The notes: a model not told the origin generated them from the letters alone. 64,000 nucleotides of DNA from Rhizophagus clarus (GCA_015698045.1 BLAL01000196.1:930001-994000), one strand, 5' to 3'. Numbered from the stretch's first letter, positions 11,799 to 23,909 are shown. Numbers and translations: made by a program.

Positions 11799-12488
11799 TC
11801 ATACTGCATCTAATGTAGTTTCACATAGATTGTCCATAAATTTTTTGATATGTCTGTCAATTCTTATACCATCCCAATAGATGTTATATGTTAGATCTTT
11901 TTGTTGTACATCTTTTATTTTAATGTATGTTGATTTTTCTGTATCATTCTTGACCATCCTATCTGCTTCTTCATTGCCCTTAATTCCTAAATGGCCTTTG
12001 ACTTTAATTAACATGATTTCTAATAGTTTGTTATCAATGAGCTTAATTATACTGCTGATTATGCTGTAGTTGTTACACTTGCACCACATTCGTGTTTTAT
12101 TTTTTTCACTTACTAGGCTAGTTCTTATGTACTTAATGCTGTCTATTACCGCCTGTAAATCTGTGAATATATTTGCTTTCTGTCCTGTCTGTAGGACTAG
12201 TATGGCTGACAAGATGGCTCCTAGTTCTGCACGTGTGGATGAAGGCCAATCTGTGATTGAACTACTACATTTCAACATCACTTTCTCTTCCTCATTTAGT
12301 ATCACCCATTCTGTGCCCATGTGTTTTGTGAAGGTATTGGAGTTGTTGTTGAAGCAGTTTGCAAGTGAGCCATCTGTGTATATATTAATTATTTCAGCTG
12401 GGTTAAATTTTGATTTTACCTGGTATAATAACTCTATGTGCTGTGTCATGGCTTCATTATTTATTAGTGTGTTTTGTATAAAGGTCAT
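11799..12488 (-). pseudogene. LINE RNase H domain
   Basis: A 229-codon open segment matching RNase H type 1. IYTDGS carries the first Asp, STRAELGAI the Glu, IFTDLQAVID the second Asp and VKGHLGIKGNEEADRM the final His/Asp region, so the DEDD set is still present. The usual HSG is HLG here. It belongs to the LINE polyprotein and would remove RNA from RNA/DNA hybrids during retrotransposition. The open frame is short of a full protein and both neighbours are broken, so it is called part of a dead element. Confidence 0.85.
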
Positions 12489-12536
12489 GTTATAATCATT
12501 TACTTGTATATGGCTATGTGCGTGAGGAGTGTATTC

Positions 12537-13282
12537 TCAGCTATTACTGGTTTCTAAAATATCTATAATTATTTTAGCATCTGGATTGTTACAGTAGTTG
12601 CGGGTCCTGTTTATACAAGTTAGTTTTAAGCAGTTTTTGTTGAAGTAACATCTGTGGTTTTCTCTATTGTCTCTTCTATCATTCAAAGAGCAGCCATTGC
12701 AGCGCTTGATTATTTTATAGGGAGTCCTACTATCTAATCCTTGCTCACTGCTGGTTGTAACCCAGTGTTGTATTGTATGTTTTCCCATTATATGCTTTTT
12801 ATTGATTTGTCCAAATATTAGTGTGTTCTCTTGTTGCATGTGGACAAACTCTCTTTTCCTGTTGTCTGTAGATGGTTGTTTCTTTGTTATCCTAAATGCT
12901 TGTATGTTTATCAAGGTATTTCTGTTTAATTCTGAGGTGGCGTTTGCATTTAAGGGCTTAGCTTCCATTATGTAGTGGTTTTCTAAGCAGGGTGTATTTC
13001 GTATAAGATCTGTCAACAGCCTAAACTATTTCTAAGTTTGCTTTCTTGCTGGTCTCTTGTTAATGTCGCAGACTTGCTGCCATGTGAGTGTACTCGTCAT
13101 GTCTTGGTTGACCAGTTGCAATATGCTGTATATTGAAAGGGATACAGCTTTCCTAATAATGCTTTCTTTTCTTTCGTTTGCATTTCTGGTACATGCTGGT
13201 ATATAAATTTTCTCACATTAGGACTGATTACCAGTATGTCCCATTCATTATCTTCCACTAGTGGCTGAAATTTCACTAACAT
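12537..13282 (-). pseudogene. LINE Cys-rich linker remnant
   Basis: Two fragments (13,282-13,097 and 13,016-12,537) lie between the RT and RNase H parts. The second contains a Cys-rich run (CNGCSLNDRRDNRENHRCYF, then C at +7 and +11) that may bind zinc. No domain name is offered. Confidence 0.55.
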
Positions 13283-13284
13283 CA

Positions 13285-16108
13285 GAAAAGTTATATTGGT
13301 TCAGATCTGCAGTGATCTGTGATTTTAGCAGATTACCGCTTTTTTTATGCAATTTTGTTAAGAATCTGCGCAATACTGCAGAAATTATTTTTTTATTTTT
13401 TTCAAAGATTTTTTTATGAAAAATTTGTGATAATCTCCAAAATTGCAGATTTTTAAAAATATTTCATGCAAAAATCTTTAAAAAGATTTTCCCAATTTTC
13501 TTCTTTAATTTGATAAACTTTACATAAACTTTTTAAACTTTACATTTTGTTTTGACACAAACTTTTTAAAGAAATCATTTTTTACACTTTGAAGAAATAC
13601 ATTTTTTACAACACTTTTCAAAGAAATAATGTTTTGCAATTTTTTTAAAGAATATTTTGCGAGTTTAGAACACTAAAGATATAGGTTCTAGACTCAAAAA
13701 AAAATTTATTTATTAATAAATGTTACTAACGTTTGGCATTTCCTTAAATCCAAAATACCAAAGGAAACATTTCGAAGGTATTTCTTCGAAAAAAGTATTT
13801 AACAAATATTAACTAATATTCGTTTATTTTTTTTAATTCCAGAACGCCAAAGTGATAGTTTCTGGACTATTGAAAAAAAATTTTTTTTAATTGAAGAATG
13901 CTAATAGCGTTCATTTTTATCCAAAAACAAACGCTAGTTTTGAAGGTAATACATATCATTTGACTTGTGTATCCTTCAGAAAAAAAAATTTCAATTACTT
14001 TAATGAACTCTATTTTTCTTTTCTTTTTTTTAAGTGCAAGATGACGAAAGTACTGGTCCTGAACACCATTTTGAAAGTAACTTCAAAAAAAGCTTAATTT
14101 CTTATTAATTTTATTAACGGGCGTTGACTAACAGTTGTTTTTACCTTTTATAGGTTCAGAACTATTAGTACTCGTCATGTAATGTTTAACCTCAAAAAAC
14201 TTGGAAAAAAACTCATTCTGCCCACCAACACAGAAGTCATTCACTAAGAAAATTGCGGTCATAGACTCCATTTGAAGGTATAACCTTTAAAAGATTTTTT
14301 TTATTGTCTTATTTAACGAATGTTGTCTAATATTCATCCTTACTTTTTGTAGGTCTGGAACACTGAACATACAGATTCAGACTCTATTTCAAAGGTAACT
14401 TTGAAAAAAATACCTTTTTTTTATTTTTATTTTTAACAAATGTTAACTAACATTCATTTCATTTTTCTTAGGTCTAGAACTCCAATTTGAAGCAGACCGA
14501 AGTATTCGAAGGTGGAAATGATTTTTTTTTATATATATATATTTTATGAAATGTTAATGTTTCATTTTATATTTCTTTTTTTTAGGTCCAGAACTTCATT
14601 TTGAGGCAGACCACTGTAAGTAAAAAAAAAGTTCTTTTTTTTACTTTTATTTTAACGAATGTTACTAATGTTCATTTTTATTTTTATTTTTTAAGTCCAG
14701 AACTCCTTTAGAGGCGGACTGGTATTTTGAAAATATAATATCTTCAAAATTTATTTTTTTTTTTATTTTATTTAATCGAACATTACTAATGTTTGGTTTT
14801 TTTATTTTTTTTAGGTCCAGACATTCCATTTCGAAGACTGGACTCTATTTGAAGGTAAAGCCTTTAAATTTTTTTTTGTTTTTATTTAACAAACATTAAT
14901 GAATGTTTGTTAATGTTTGTTTTTTTTTAGATCTAAAGTAACCATTTTTGAAGGCCATTTGAAGGTACGACCTTTAAAAAAAATGTATTTAATTTTTTTG
15001 TTTAACGAACGTTACTAACATTCGATGTTTTTTCCTAGATGAAGCCTGGACTATTCAAAGGTAATGCACATTCAAATTTTTTAAAAAAATTTGGTTTTTT
15101 ATTTATCTAACGAATTCTATTTTTTTTTTCTTATTTTAGATCTTGGACGCTCCATTTTGAAGACTGGACTTTATTTGAAAATTAACCTTCAATTTTTTAA
15201 ATTTTTTTTTTATTGTTTTTATTTTACTAACATTTGATTTTTATTTTTTTTTTGTTTTAAGTCTGGAGTTCAGGCAGATCAGAATATTTTGAAGGTAAAA
15301 AAGACTGAAATTTTTTTTTGTATATTATTTTATGAAGCGTTACTAATATTTCATTTTTATTTTGTAGGCTCATGCTTTCTGCATGCCATAGTAAAAAGAA
15401 AGTGGAAAAATGACGAAGAAAAGAGCCTCCTGAACAAGATTTCGAAGGTACTTTTGAAAATTAATTTTTTTTTATTTTGTTAATAAAACGTAAACTAACA
15501 TTTCAATTCTTTTTTTTGTAGATCCATAGCTTTCCAGACGCCTTCTGATGGAATTTCGAAGATAAAACTTCAAAATTATTTCATTTTTTTATTTAAATGA
15601 AAAGTCAGTTAATATTTTGCTTTTCTTTTATTGTAAGTCTACAGTTTTCTTTAGGAGTGATAAAATTTTCACGTTTGACGCATTTAATTGGATCAAAGTT
15701 AAAAGTTGTTTGTTGGAATCAAACTAACAGAAACACTGTCCAAATCATTAACAACAACATAATTTGAATGTCTGTAAAGAAAAAAAAAGGGGACTTTTAA
15801 TTAGTGCATTTAGTTAGCAAATAGGATAGTTTAGTATTATGTACTTTTAAATTTATAAATATCTTTAATTAATAAATTGATATTAGTTAATATTAAAGTT
15901 AAAATGCTGCCTAATTGTAAATTTGCATTAGTGTTTTTGAAAAATTTCGCAGATTTATTTTTAAAAAATTTCGCAGATTTTTTTGTGTTTGCAGATTTGC
16001 ACAGAAATCCATGAAATTTTTCAGTGCTGCGCATCAGCATGTTCTCAGATCTGTGCAGAAATGTACTCCACAGAATTGCGCAAATCTGCGGACCAAAATT
16101 TTTCATGA
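13285..16108. mobile_element. Insert in the LINE carrying splice-like array 3
   Basis: LINE coding similarity stops near 16,108 (reading YNVLRKAHDYFI) and resumes near 13,282 (VKFQPLVEDNEWD), so about 2.8 kb was inserted. Its two ends carry inverted, imperfectly matching CAGATCTGC-type words (13,300-13,340 and 15,940-16,100). This suggests a non-autonomous transposon with degenerate terminal repeats. No transposase was seen and no exact target duplication could be assigned. Confidence 0.5.
13840..15650 (+). repeat. Splice-like exon-unit array 3 (about 14-15 units)
   Basis: Units of about 100-130 bp with an acceptor-like TTTTTTAG, then a 30-50-nt core related to GTCCAGAACTCCATTTTGAA, then GGTAA or AAGGTAAC (donor-like), then a spacer containing AACGAATGTTACTAACGTTC. 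The core sequence is unrelated to arrays 1 and 2, but the design is the same. Units are much more diverged than in arrays 1 and 2, so this array is probably older. Confidence 0.65.
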
Positions 16109-18680
16109 TGAAATAGTCATGTGCTTTCCTCAACACGTTATAGGTATGATTATTCGGCATTTTATTGGGAATTGTGATATCTGGCTCCATCAATAAGATG
16201 CAGGACGTTATGTTAAGTATTAGTTGCGCCTTTTTTAATCTCATTTTAAGTATGTCAGTCTGCTTTGACTGGGCGTTAAATGCGACTAGAAATTTTGTTA
16301 TTTGCGCTGTTATTTAGTTTCTCCATAGGTTTTTCAGTTTACCCTATACTGAATAGAAGAGAATGTTGTCATGGCAGTTACTAGAAAGTCGTACTTTATA
16401 TTAATTGTCTGCATGACCAGTTTGAATACTTCCTCATATTTTTTGTCTTCCCATATAGTTATTTTTAATCTGTATTCTAGTCACAGAAGGAATACAGTAT
16501 TAACAATGTATATCATTTATGTGTGTGTTATGTACTTGCGCTTAATTGCCCCTGCTACTGTTGATATTTCCTTCTTTACTATAGCTTCTGTGTATTGGTC
16601 TCCTTTATTTGCTTTGAACCATACACAGGACCCCAGACATTACTAAAATAACTCATATTTTTTTTTTTACCTATTTTTCTTAAAATTAAGCCAATTTGCT
16701 CTTTTAGATTTTTACAGATATCTCGCCATCTATTCAACCAATTTTGATAAACTTTTTTTATTTTGTAGATCTCATTGAGAGCTACATTTTAAAAAAAAGT
16801 TCATCCAATTTGGATTACTAGTTGACAAGAAAATTGCAAAATACATGTTTTTTAGCTTCTAAATTTCACATCAATTTGCTCTTTTTTATGATTATGAGTT
16901 GTATCAGTAATGTCTGGGGTCCTCCATACATCCAGTATGCATATTGGATCTGTTCTTTTATTGACAAAAACTTTGTCTTTATTTTTTCTTATTTTCAGGA
17001 AGCTTTCATTTCGTCCCTCTCTTCTGGGTTTATGACAATGATTTCAGATTTCTTACCATTGATTTTGATGTCGTTGATATCAAAAAATTCATTCGCAATT
17101 ATTAGGATCCTTTCTGCTTCAATTCTATTTTTTGCGATTTATTGCGTATTGTTGGCAAATGCTGATATGGCGGTTCTTATCGTTGTTTTTCATTTGCTAT
17201 TGCAGAAGATGTTCTTCAGCCACTTCAGTTCTATAATGTAACCTAGTGTTTTATCCTCCTGTATTCTATAGAGCAGAGGATCGTAAAAGATTCTTCAAAT
17301 TAGGGGAGAGATCACTTCTCCTTAGTCTATATTATTGCGCGCTATGAAAGCATCAGTTAAGCTGTACGCTGTAATGATCTTGATCTTGCGGTTTTTGTAG
17401 AGATTTATAATGAAATTAATGGTATTGTATGGTATTCTGATTCTCGCCAGGGCTTTTTGTAGTAAGATCATACCAACGCTATCAAAGGCTTTCGCCATGT
17501 CCTGTGACACAATCTAGAGTATCTTGTTTTTTTTACAAGCGTCCTCAAGAATACTGTTTATTATTGCTAATGGTATTGATATAAATTCACCAAGTAATCC
17601 TGCGTAATTTGGGCCTTTCAGGATTGTGTGTTTACTGAGTATGCTCCTTAACCATTTTGTGATAATTTTAACCGCACATTTACATAGGCATTCAATAAGT
17701 AATATTAGTCTTATTCTTGCTAGGTTGTAATTCCAATCGTATGTCTTGGAGATCAGGTACAATTGTGAAATTTTCCATTTCATAGATATATTATGCAGCA
17801 AGTAGCATAATTCTGTGAGTTGCCTGAACAACTTATTAGTTTTTATCCCCGCCTTTTTTATCAACTTGTAACTAATATTAGATATACCCAGGGCTAATTT
17901 ATCATTTATCATTTTGAGCATCTTATACCATTTTTGTTCAGTTGGCTCATCGTCTAGATGTTTGTAAATCTTTGGGTCTATGTCTTTTCTAGATTCATAT
18001 ATTTCTTTCCATTGTTCTGAGAGATTCTCAAATTTGTAATTTCATAAATAAAATAATGATAAAAATGTATTGATGGCTTCCGCATTGATTTCTTCTTTAG
18101 AGTTTAGTAGTATTTCTTCCTGGGTATCAGTAGTTACGCATATTCTGTTCAGGTTGATCTTTGAGTATGTTTTATCTAGTATGTTATTGATCATTTTGCG
18201 TTGATCTTTGGTAATCATGCTGTTTCTTTCCTCTATCTTTTTTTTTATTGTTGCTTCTTTGATTGCCTTATCCTTTATCTTAATTATTCTTCTAACTATC
18301 TTCAGCTAGTTTTTTGTTTCACACTTCCATGTATGCCAGTCTGTGTTTTCTGTTATATCTGAAATGTTAGTTCCATAACATTGATTGAACGTCTTAATTC
18401 CTTTTGTTGCGTTAAGTAATTTTTTTTCTTTTAATTCGTTCTTATGTAATTTCCTCATTATGCTTCTTATGTATAACAAGTCTTTGCGTTCTTTTGAGGA
18501 ATCTTCTATTTCTTTATAGTTCCTGTTAATGTTGGTTTTGTTGCCTTCTATCTTCTTGTGAGGGATGTGTTTAAGTATGGCCTGTTGTGTGCAACTGCAT
18601 ATGATATCCCATAGTTTGTTTAACGTATCCTCATTTTGTCTGTGTGTTTCTATATAACTACAGGCATTGTGTTTCTCCAA
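16108..18680 (-). pseudogene. LINE reverse transcriptase remnant, catalytic box changed to FANN
   Basis: From 18,680 down there is a helical linker (18,680-18,306), then LGISNISYKLIKKAG (RT motif 1 region, near 17,880) and SQDMAKAFDSVGM (motif A with its catalytic Asp, 17,510), followed by a broken GEVISPLI (motif B, near 17,310). At about 17,155 the catalytic box reads ISAFANNT where the family has (Y/F)ADDT, so both Asp residues are now Asn. The thumb region INGKKSEIIVINPEE follows at about 17,040. Several stops interrupt it, for example ID*GEV where a Gln is expected. It ends at the insert boundary near 16,108. Confidence 0.8.
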
Positions 18681-18856
18681 AAGGCTGTTGAATTATCTCT
18701 CATATTCATTCCATTGTTCATTTGTAGTATTTTCATAGTTGTATAAGATACACGTTGAGCTTCTTTTTGCTCTTTTACCTCCTCTATTATTTGTGACTAT
18801 TATGTCAGTAAAAGAGATTTCCGCAAATGTTATGTTGTGGTCACTATCTGTAATAT

Positions 18857-19526
18857 CTATTGATTGGTATATGTTGCTTTTTTTATATTAGTTTCAAGTT
18901 TGGGGTCCGCCCATATGTAGTCAATTCTGGTTAATGTGTTGCTATTTTTCCAAGTGAAGCTTCTCTTTTTTGGGTTTAATTTTCTAAATGTATCTGTGAA
19001 AAATGCGTTATCTAACCATGTAATAATATTCAAAGATCTCTTTCCAAGTTTAGATAGACTGTTATAATCTAATGTTTTATCCATATATAAATCGAAATTT
19101 CCTATCAAAGTGTAGTATCAGTTTTTTCTATTATGATTAATGAACTCTTTTTTTATATAGCTTGTTAATTTGTTTTGTTTTTTTATATATGATGGTAGTA
19201 TATATATTATATACTACTCCTATTATGAGTGTGCAATTCTTAAAAAGTAATCAAGCTTCTATGTAATTATAAGCACCAATTCTATTTACTTTCCTGATGT
19301 GTTTTTCCTATTTCTTATTGATAATTATGTATACTCCAGATCCTTTTTTCTTATTATTTTTGTTAGTCCAAAATAAAGTATACTCTAAGTTGTCTTTGTT
19401 CCAGAATTCTCCCTGTTTTCGATTCCTATTTGTTTCACATATGCCTATAATGTCAGTTCCTTTATTTGAGCAATATTCTACCTCTGATTTTGCATTTATT
19501 ATAAAATATGAATGCATTTGTGTCAT
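18857..19526 (-). pseudogene. LINE APE-type endonuclease remnant
   Basis: The 5' fragment (19,526-19,308) contains TDIIGICETNRNRK, matching the first endonuclease strand with its catalytic Glu, and KGSGVYIIINKK, matching the next conserved strand. After a broken stretch, 19,108-18,857 contains NFDLYMDKTLD, RSFTWKN and TRIDYIWAD, the typical end of the endonuclease fold (the -SRIDYIW- box). Stop codons between the fragments make it non-functional. Family membership is inferred from these motifs. Confidence 0.75.
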
Positions 19527-19534
19527 TATTTAAA

Positions 19535-20428
19535 GCTGTTTGATGTTAATTCTATTATAAAAGCAAAATATTAAATGAAATAACTAAAAAAATTTAATGT
19601 TTGAATATCCAAATTTACTTACTTGATACATTGTTTACTAAGAAACCATCCTAATATGAAAAAACTCTTTCACAATCTGCATTATAAGGCATAATTCTAT
19701 GCATTTTTAATGCAAGTTTCCTAATAGGGTCTTCTTTTTTTAGTTCTACAGACGTTCACCAATTAATAGGAATACTGGTACCCATTACATATGGATCATT
19801 AAAAGGTGATTCTTTATTTCAATATATACCAAGTTGCATAAGTAAATAATTAGAACTTCTTTTCCATCACATTTTTGGTTAGTTATATTCATATTTATTT
19901 TTATTATTAGTAAATTAAGTGATATAATAAAATTTAAGCCAAATAATTGAAATCAAGCCAAAATATTAAAGCTAAGCCAAATTATTGAAATTAATTAATA
20001 TAGAAAATTTTAATAAACCAAATCATTAGAATAAGCTGAATTATTAAAACTAAGCCAAATTATTAGAATAAAGCCAAGTTATACAGGACCCTGAACAATA
20101 TATAAATATGTTAGATTTGAGTTTGCTTAATGATTATATAAAAAAAAACCCTATGTAAAACTTTTATTTGCTTATTTTAATATAAAATTTTTAGTTAGTT
20201 AGATATTTAAATGCGTAGTTGAACTTATTTTTATTTTAGCTCAGTAATTATATTTGCGTAGTAGAACCCCTTATTCGTATAACAAAGATTTTCATATATA
20301 TATATAGAGAGAAAATTTTAATTTCACACGTATATCAAAAAAATTTTTTTACAAAAGATTTTTTTAAACTGATACTTCTTTTCTATTATTTTACACATTT
20401 TAATTTTATAAACACAATATTGTATTTA
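19535..20428. other. AT-rich spacer with AAGCCAAAT repeats
   Basis: No gene. Between about 19,930 and 20,090 the words AAGCCAAATTATTGAAAT and AAGCCAAATTATTAGAAT recur five or six times. Similar GGCTTAATAT words occur at 27,430-27,560 inside a Tc1/mariner element. The rest is unremarkable. Confidence 0.5.
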
Positions 20429-20460
20429 TCGCCATTTTCAAATTAGTGTGATCAGGTGAT
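20429..20460 (+). repeat. Left terminal inverted repeat of transposon C
   Basis: Starts TCGCCATTTTCAAATTAGTG after TA at 20,427-20,428 and pairs with 44,175-44,206. Confidence 0.7.
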
Positions 20461-20669
20461 TTATCGATCAATTAAAATTATCTAACTGAAAATACTGAAA
20501 ACACTGAAAACACTCGAAAACAACTAAAAAACAATTTTTTTTTAGTGATCATATGTTCTGCAGTGTCACTCTTTTCTAATTTAGTGCTTAAATAAAATAT
20601 TACAAAAAAAAAGTTGAATTTTTCACGTCTAAAATTATTCAAATGGCAGAAGTTACAGAAGTTAATTGT

Positions 20670-21229
20670 GTCGTCAGTGCCGGGCTACGCCCAGTGGCTG
20701 CTAAAGCCCCTATACATCCCCCCTCCAGGGTAAAACCCTATCAGATCCTCTTCCAGTTAGCCTCCTAGCGCCTTTACGGCGCGTCTCTAACAATACCATG
20801 GATAAATACCATTTCCATACCATACCCCATCTGTAACCATCTGTAACTATATCTGTAACTAATAAACATACTAAGAACAAGATAAAACAAAGAATAAAGA
20901 AGAAATAAGGGGGAGGTTACAGAGTTACAGATATTACAGATGATAAAAAAAATAATCAGATCACCTTTCCCAGAAATAATTTTTATTTTCGGGGTATCTG
21001 ATTTGTAACTTCTATAACCGGTCATCTCATCTGTAACTACTCTCAGGAATAAACTCAAACGACTCACCAAACCCAATACGATATACAAAAAATACAGTAT
21101 GACATCCTATATATACTCCTCATACTAATCCTCATACTAGATACCCCATACTATTGTCAACCTACTCGTACCAAATTCCTATGCCTCCCAATAGCATACA
21201 AATATACCTGAAAAAAAAATCGTAATTAA
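20670..21229 (+). repeat. Element A left terminal inverted repeat
   Basis: About 560 bp. The outer ~145 bp and inner ~65 bp match element B's repeat, but the middle does not. The middle holds about eight copies of ATCTGTAAC or its reverse complement (near 20,829, 20,839, 20,851, 20,915, 20,923, 20,932, 21,001 and 21,029), in direct and inverted groups. Confidence 0.85.
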
Positions 21230-21545
21230 TCTTCTTTCGTCACTTCTCTTAAATACCTTTTAATATAAGCCTGAACTTTGTCATCAGCATCCAAAATCTT
21301 AAGACCAAGTTTCTTAGCCTTCTTGTTTGTAGCCGTCTTCTTTCTCTTTTTCTTAGCATCCAGAACATCTCTTTTGCTATGTAATTTAACCTCCCAATTC
21401 TCACCAGTAAGGGTATTCTTGGCGTCCTGCAGATAATACAATCACCATGAATTCGATATCGACCTTTATCAGTCATATCCTGAACTTCTGAAGAGGTTTC
21501 TATCTTCTTTCTACACTTTGTACAATATATCTCTGTCATATCCAC
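21226..21545 (-). pseudogene. Element A small zinc/basic protein, frameshifted
   Basis: Counterpart of the element B gene at 59,947-60,267. The N-terminus has CTKCRKK and a second CIIC pair about 30 residues on (a possible zinc ribbon), and a Lys/Arg-rich tail follows (KKRKKTATNKKAKK). A one-base deletion near 21,430 relative to B shifts the frame after CIIC. The start is only 4 bp from the divergent integrase start. It may be a DNA-binding protein; its function is unknown. Confidence 0.7.
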
Positions 21546-21549
21546 AAAT

Positions 21550-23167
21550 TTGAATTCTAGAAGTAAAACTTTAATTTTGAGCGATATGACCCCTTTAGAG
21601 AGATATTACAAATTTTATAACCTATCAGGGGTACCAGCACGTCTTCTTAAAGACCAAGAGCATTATAACATTTATCGAAGACCTTTAAAGGAGAAAAGAT
21701 CTGAGCGTCCAAAAGTAATCATCTGGAAAGAAAATGCTACCCAGCAGTCTGATTTAGCAGAAATGCCTATAGACCCTAAGGGATACCATTATTTTCTCGT
21801 AGTAGTAGAAATATCAAGAAGACGAGTAGATGCTGAGCCTATCAAAAATAAGATGACTAATAGTGTAATAAAAGCATTTGTTAAAATATATGAACGTGGT
21901 CGTATCCAACCTTCTACTTATAGACTAGAAACAGACTCTGGTTCAGAATTTACTAACTCACAAATACGTGATTTTTTCCTTAATAGCATTGGAGTTATGA
22001 TGAGGTTTGGCGAACCTGGACATCATACACTACCCTACAATAAATATTCAGATTTTACAAATTTTACTTAGTAAAACATAGTAAAATTGATGATTTTCTG
22101 GTTGCATAAAAGTCTGCGGATTTTCAGTAAAATCCATCCGAAATTTTTTTATTTGAAAGCCAATCAATTATAGCTTTTAAACATATAATCAGAAGTATTC
22201 TATCTTTAAAACACAAAAAAATGTTCATATATAAAGCAATAGACAAGATAATTTTATATGTAAAAATGCAAAAAACATATAAAAAAATTGATACCTATGT
22301 TTTACAATGAGAACATTTTCTTATGTTTAAAAAAAACTCTTTTTTTGTTTCAATACTTTAAAATTACAGTTGATCGACTTCAAAATAAAAAAATTTCAGG
22401 CGGATTTTACTGAAAATCCGCCAACTTTTATGAATCCCGAAAATCATCAATTTTACTATATTTTACTAAATAAAATTTATAAAATCTGAATATTTATTGT
22501 AGGGTAGTGTAGACAGCAGTCATTTGCAGAGAGGGCTATCCAGGCTATACAAGAACCACTTCTCAAAAGAATGACAGCACAGGAGTTAAAAACTGGTGTG
22601 ACGTCAGTGGAATGGTCTGAAGATTTCCATGATATAGTAAGATTAGTAGATAAACAGTGGCAAAGAAATCCACCTAAAATCCCAGAAGGTCCACCTAAAA
22701 TCAATAAAAATACAGAATTACTATTAGAGGGGACACAAGTTCGAACCAAACTTCTTGAACCTATATCAGTACTTGGAAAAAAATTACATGATAAGTTCAG
22801 AATAGGCGACATTAAATGGGACCCAAAAGTTCGTATAATTAAGAAGCTTATCCTTTCTCCTGAACAACCGCCTACATATTTACTTGATGGACCACATGGC
22901 AGGTTAGGAGTATCTAGATGTGCATATACTAGAAAAGAACTACAGGTTATTCCAGCTAATGAAAAACCCCCACCTGATTCGGTCATAAGAGGACGGCCAG
23001 AAAGATATGTACCTGAAAGGATTATTAAGCATCGTACTAGAAAGGGTCAACTCCAATACTTAGTCAAATGGGAACGCTATCCAGAAGATGAATCTACATG
23101 GGAGCCAGCTGATAGATTACAAGAAGACGTCCCCAATCTAGTACGTATCTATAATGATACAAAATAG
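21550..23167 (+). pseudogene. Element A chromodomain integrase, split by a MITE
   Basis: RVE-type integrase. QSDLAEMP carries the first catalytic Asp, LETDSGSEFTN the second, and SFAERAIQAI the Glu (just after the insertion), spaced like a D,D-35-E core. The C-terminus has a chromodomain (YVPERIIKHRTRKGQLQYLV, then WERYPEDESTWEP with its aromatic residues). This enzyme would insert the element and make the 5-bp duplication; the chromodomain may guide it to methylated histones. The only visible break is the 482-bp MITE plus its TA duplication at 22,026-22,511. The part after the MITE is open to the stop at 23,167. Confidence 0.9.
22028..22509. mobile_element. MITE (TA-flanked) in the element A integrase
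   Basis: 482 bp with near-perfect terminal repeats of about 120 bp starting CACTACCCTACAATAAATAT, flanked by TA on both sides. Element B supplies the unoccupied locus. Each arm contains the palindrome GCGGATTTTCAGTAAAATCC. There is no coding capacity, so it was mobilised by a Tc1/mariner-like transposase elsewhere. Confidence 0.9.
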
Positions 23168-23203
23168 ATTATATTTTTTTTTTAAAATACTCCCAAAAAA
23201 TTA

Positions 23204-23233
23204 TAATTAAACATAGTCGATATATAGGTATCC
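23204..23233 (+). promoter_or_regulatory. Shared promoter-like motif, element A ORF10
   Basis: TAATTAAACATAGTCGATAT followed by ATAGGTATCC, 38 bp before the start at 23,271. The same block precedes the helicase gene and the element B counterpart. Confidence 0.55.
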
Positions 23234-23270
23234 AAAAAAAAATAAATTGATATCCATTATATACTAAAAG

Positions 23271-23882
23271 ATGTACATGAACATTTCTAAATTCTTAGAT
23301 GCAACCCCAGAATGGGTAGAAAACTGGCTAAATGCTCCAATCAAGGAAACTGGCCATACTATAAATGCTTCAATCGAAAGAACAGATATATTTCAGATAC
23401 ATGAAATTGCTTGTAATATTATTTATCATCTTGATCAGCTTGCAGAGGAAGACTACTGGAAAGCTGTAATGGATTATAAGAATAGTGATGAAGAATTAGA
23501 ACATGCTTTTAAAAAATATTTAGGTATGAATAGAGCTCTTAAAGATTCTCTATACAAAAAATTTATGGATTTGGCTAATAAAAAAGAAAAAGCCTTTGCG
23601 TATCAGGTAGAGATAGAAAAAATTATGTTACAAGGTGGATTTGTATATAAGAAAGAAAAAGAAAAAAAGGATCATATATTTTATAATATTAGAATGTTAG
23701 CTAATGGATTAGACCCTTATGAAATCCCAGTATTCCATGGTGAACTAGAAGAACCATTTTGGCAATCAGATTACTGGGGAGATGAAGATCCAGACGATTC
23801 TGCAAACTGGCAATCAGAGTACTCAGAGGATCCAAGCGATTTTGATGAACCAAATGAATCTTATCTAGAATATGTTGATTAA
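23271..23882 (+). CDS. Element A ORF10, acidic-tailed protein of unknown function
   Basis: 203 codons, intact, with a counterpart at 58,083-58,706 in element B. The N-terminal part is helical (ISKFLDATPEWVENWLN, then EEDYWKAVMDYKNSDEELEH). The last ~50 residues are rich in Asp, Glu, Trp and Ser and diverge between the copies. No family was recognised. It is convergent with the protease gene (28 bp apart). Conservation in both copies supports a real gene. It could be a minor virion-type or regulatory protein, but nothing in the sequence decides. Confidence 0.75.
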   Translation: MYMNISKFLDATPEWVENWLNAPIKETGHTINASIERTDIFQIHEIACNIIYHLDQLAEEDYWKAVMDYKNSDEELEHAFKKYLGMNRALKDSLYKKFMDLANKKEKAFAYQVEIEKIMLQGGFVYKKEKEKKDHIFYNIRMLANGLDPYEIPVFHGELEEPFWQSDYWGDEDPDDSANWQSEYSEDPSDFDEPNESYLEYVD

Positions 23883-23909
23883 ATCGATTGGAATTTTATA
23901 TATATTTTT

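Larger units (their letters stand above)
10800..19526 (-). mobile_element. Decayed LINE (APE-type, with RNase H), interrupted
   Basis: Read on the minus strand from 19,526 down, fragments follow the order of a non-LTR retrotransposon polyprotein: APE-like endonuclease (19.5-18.86 kb), reverse transcriptase (18.7-16.1 kb), a Cys-rich linker (13.28-12.54 kb), RNase H (12.49-11.8 kb) and a C-terminal segment that still reads as diverged coding to about 11.27 kb and faintly to 10.8 kb. Many stops and frameshifts break it. A foreign insert occupies about 13,285-16,108. No poly-A tail or target duplication was found, so both ends are approximate. Many changes are C-to-T or G-to-A. Confidence 0.8.

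Noticed and set aside
15837..16244. 135-codon minus-strand open frame as a separate gene
   Set aside because: Its first ~45 codons continue the LINE and the remainder is the insert's CAGATTTGC-rich end; the frame is accidental.
16822..17241. 139-codon plus-strand hydrophobic open frame as a membrane protein
   Set aside because: It is the antisense of the LINE reverse transcriptase thumb region.
22477..22986. 169-codon minus-strand open frame, also seen in part at 58,939-59,436
   Set aside because: Antisense of the integrase C-terminal half in both copies.
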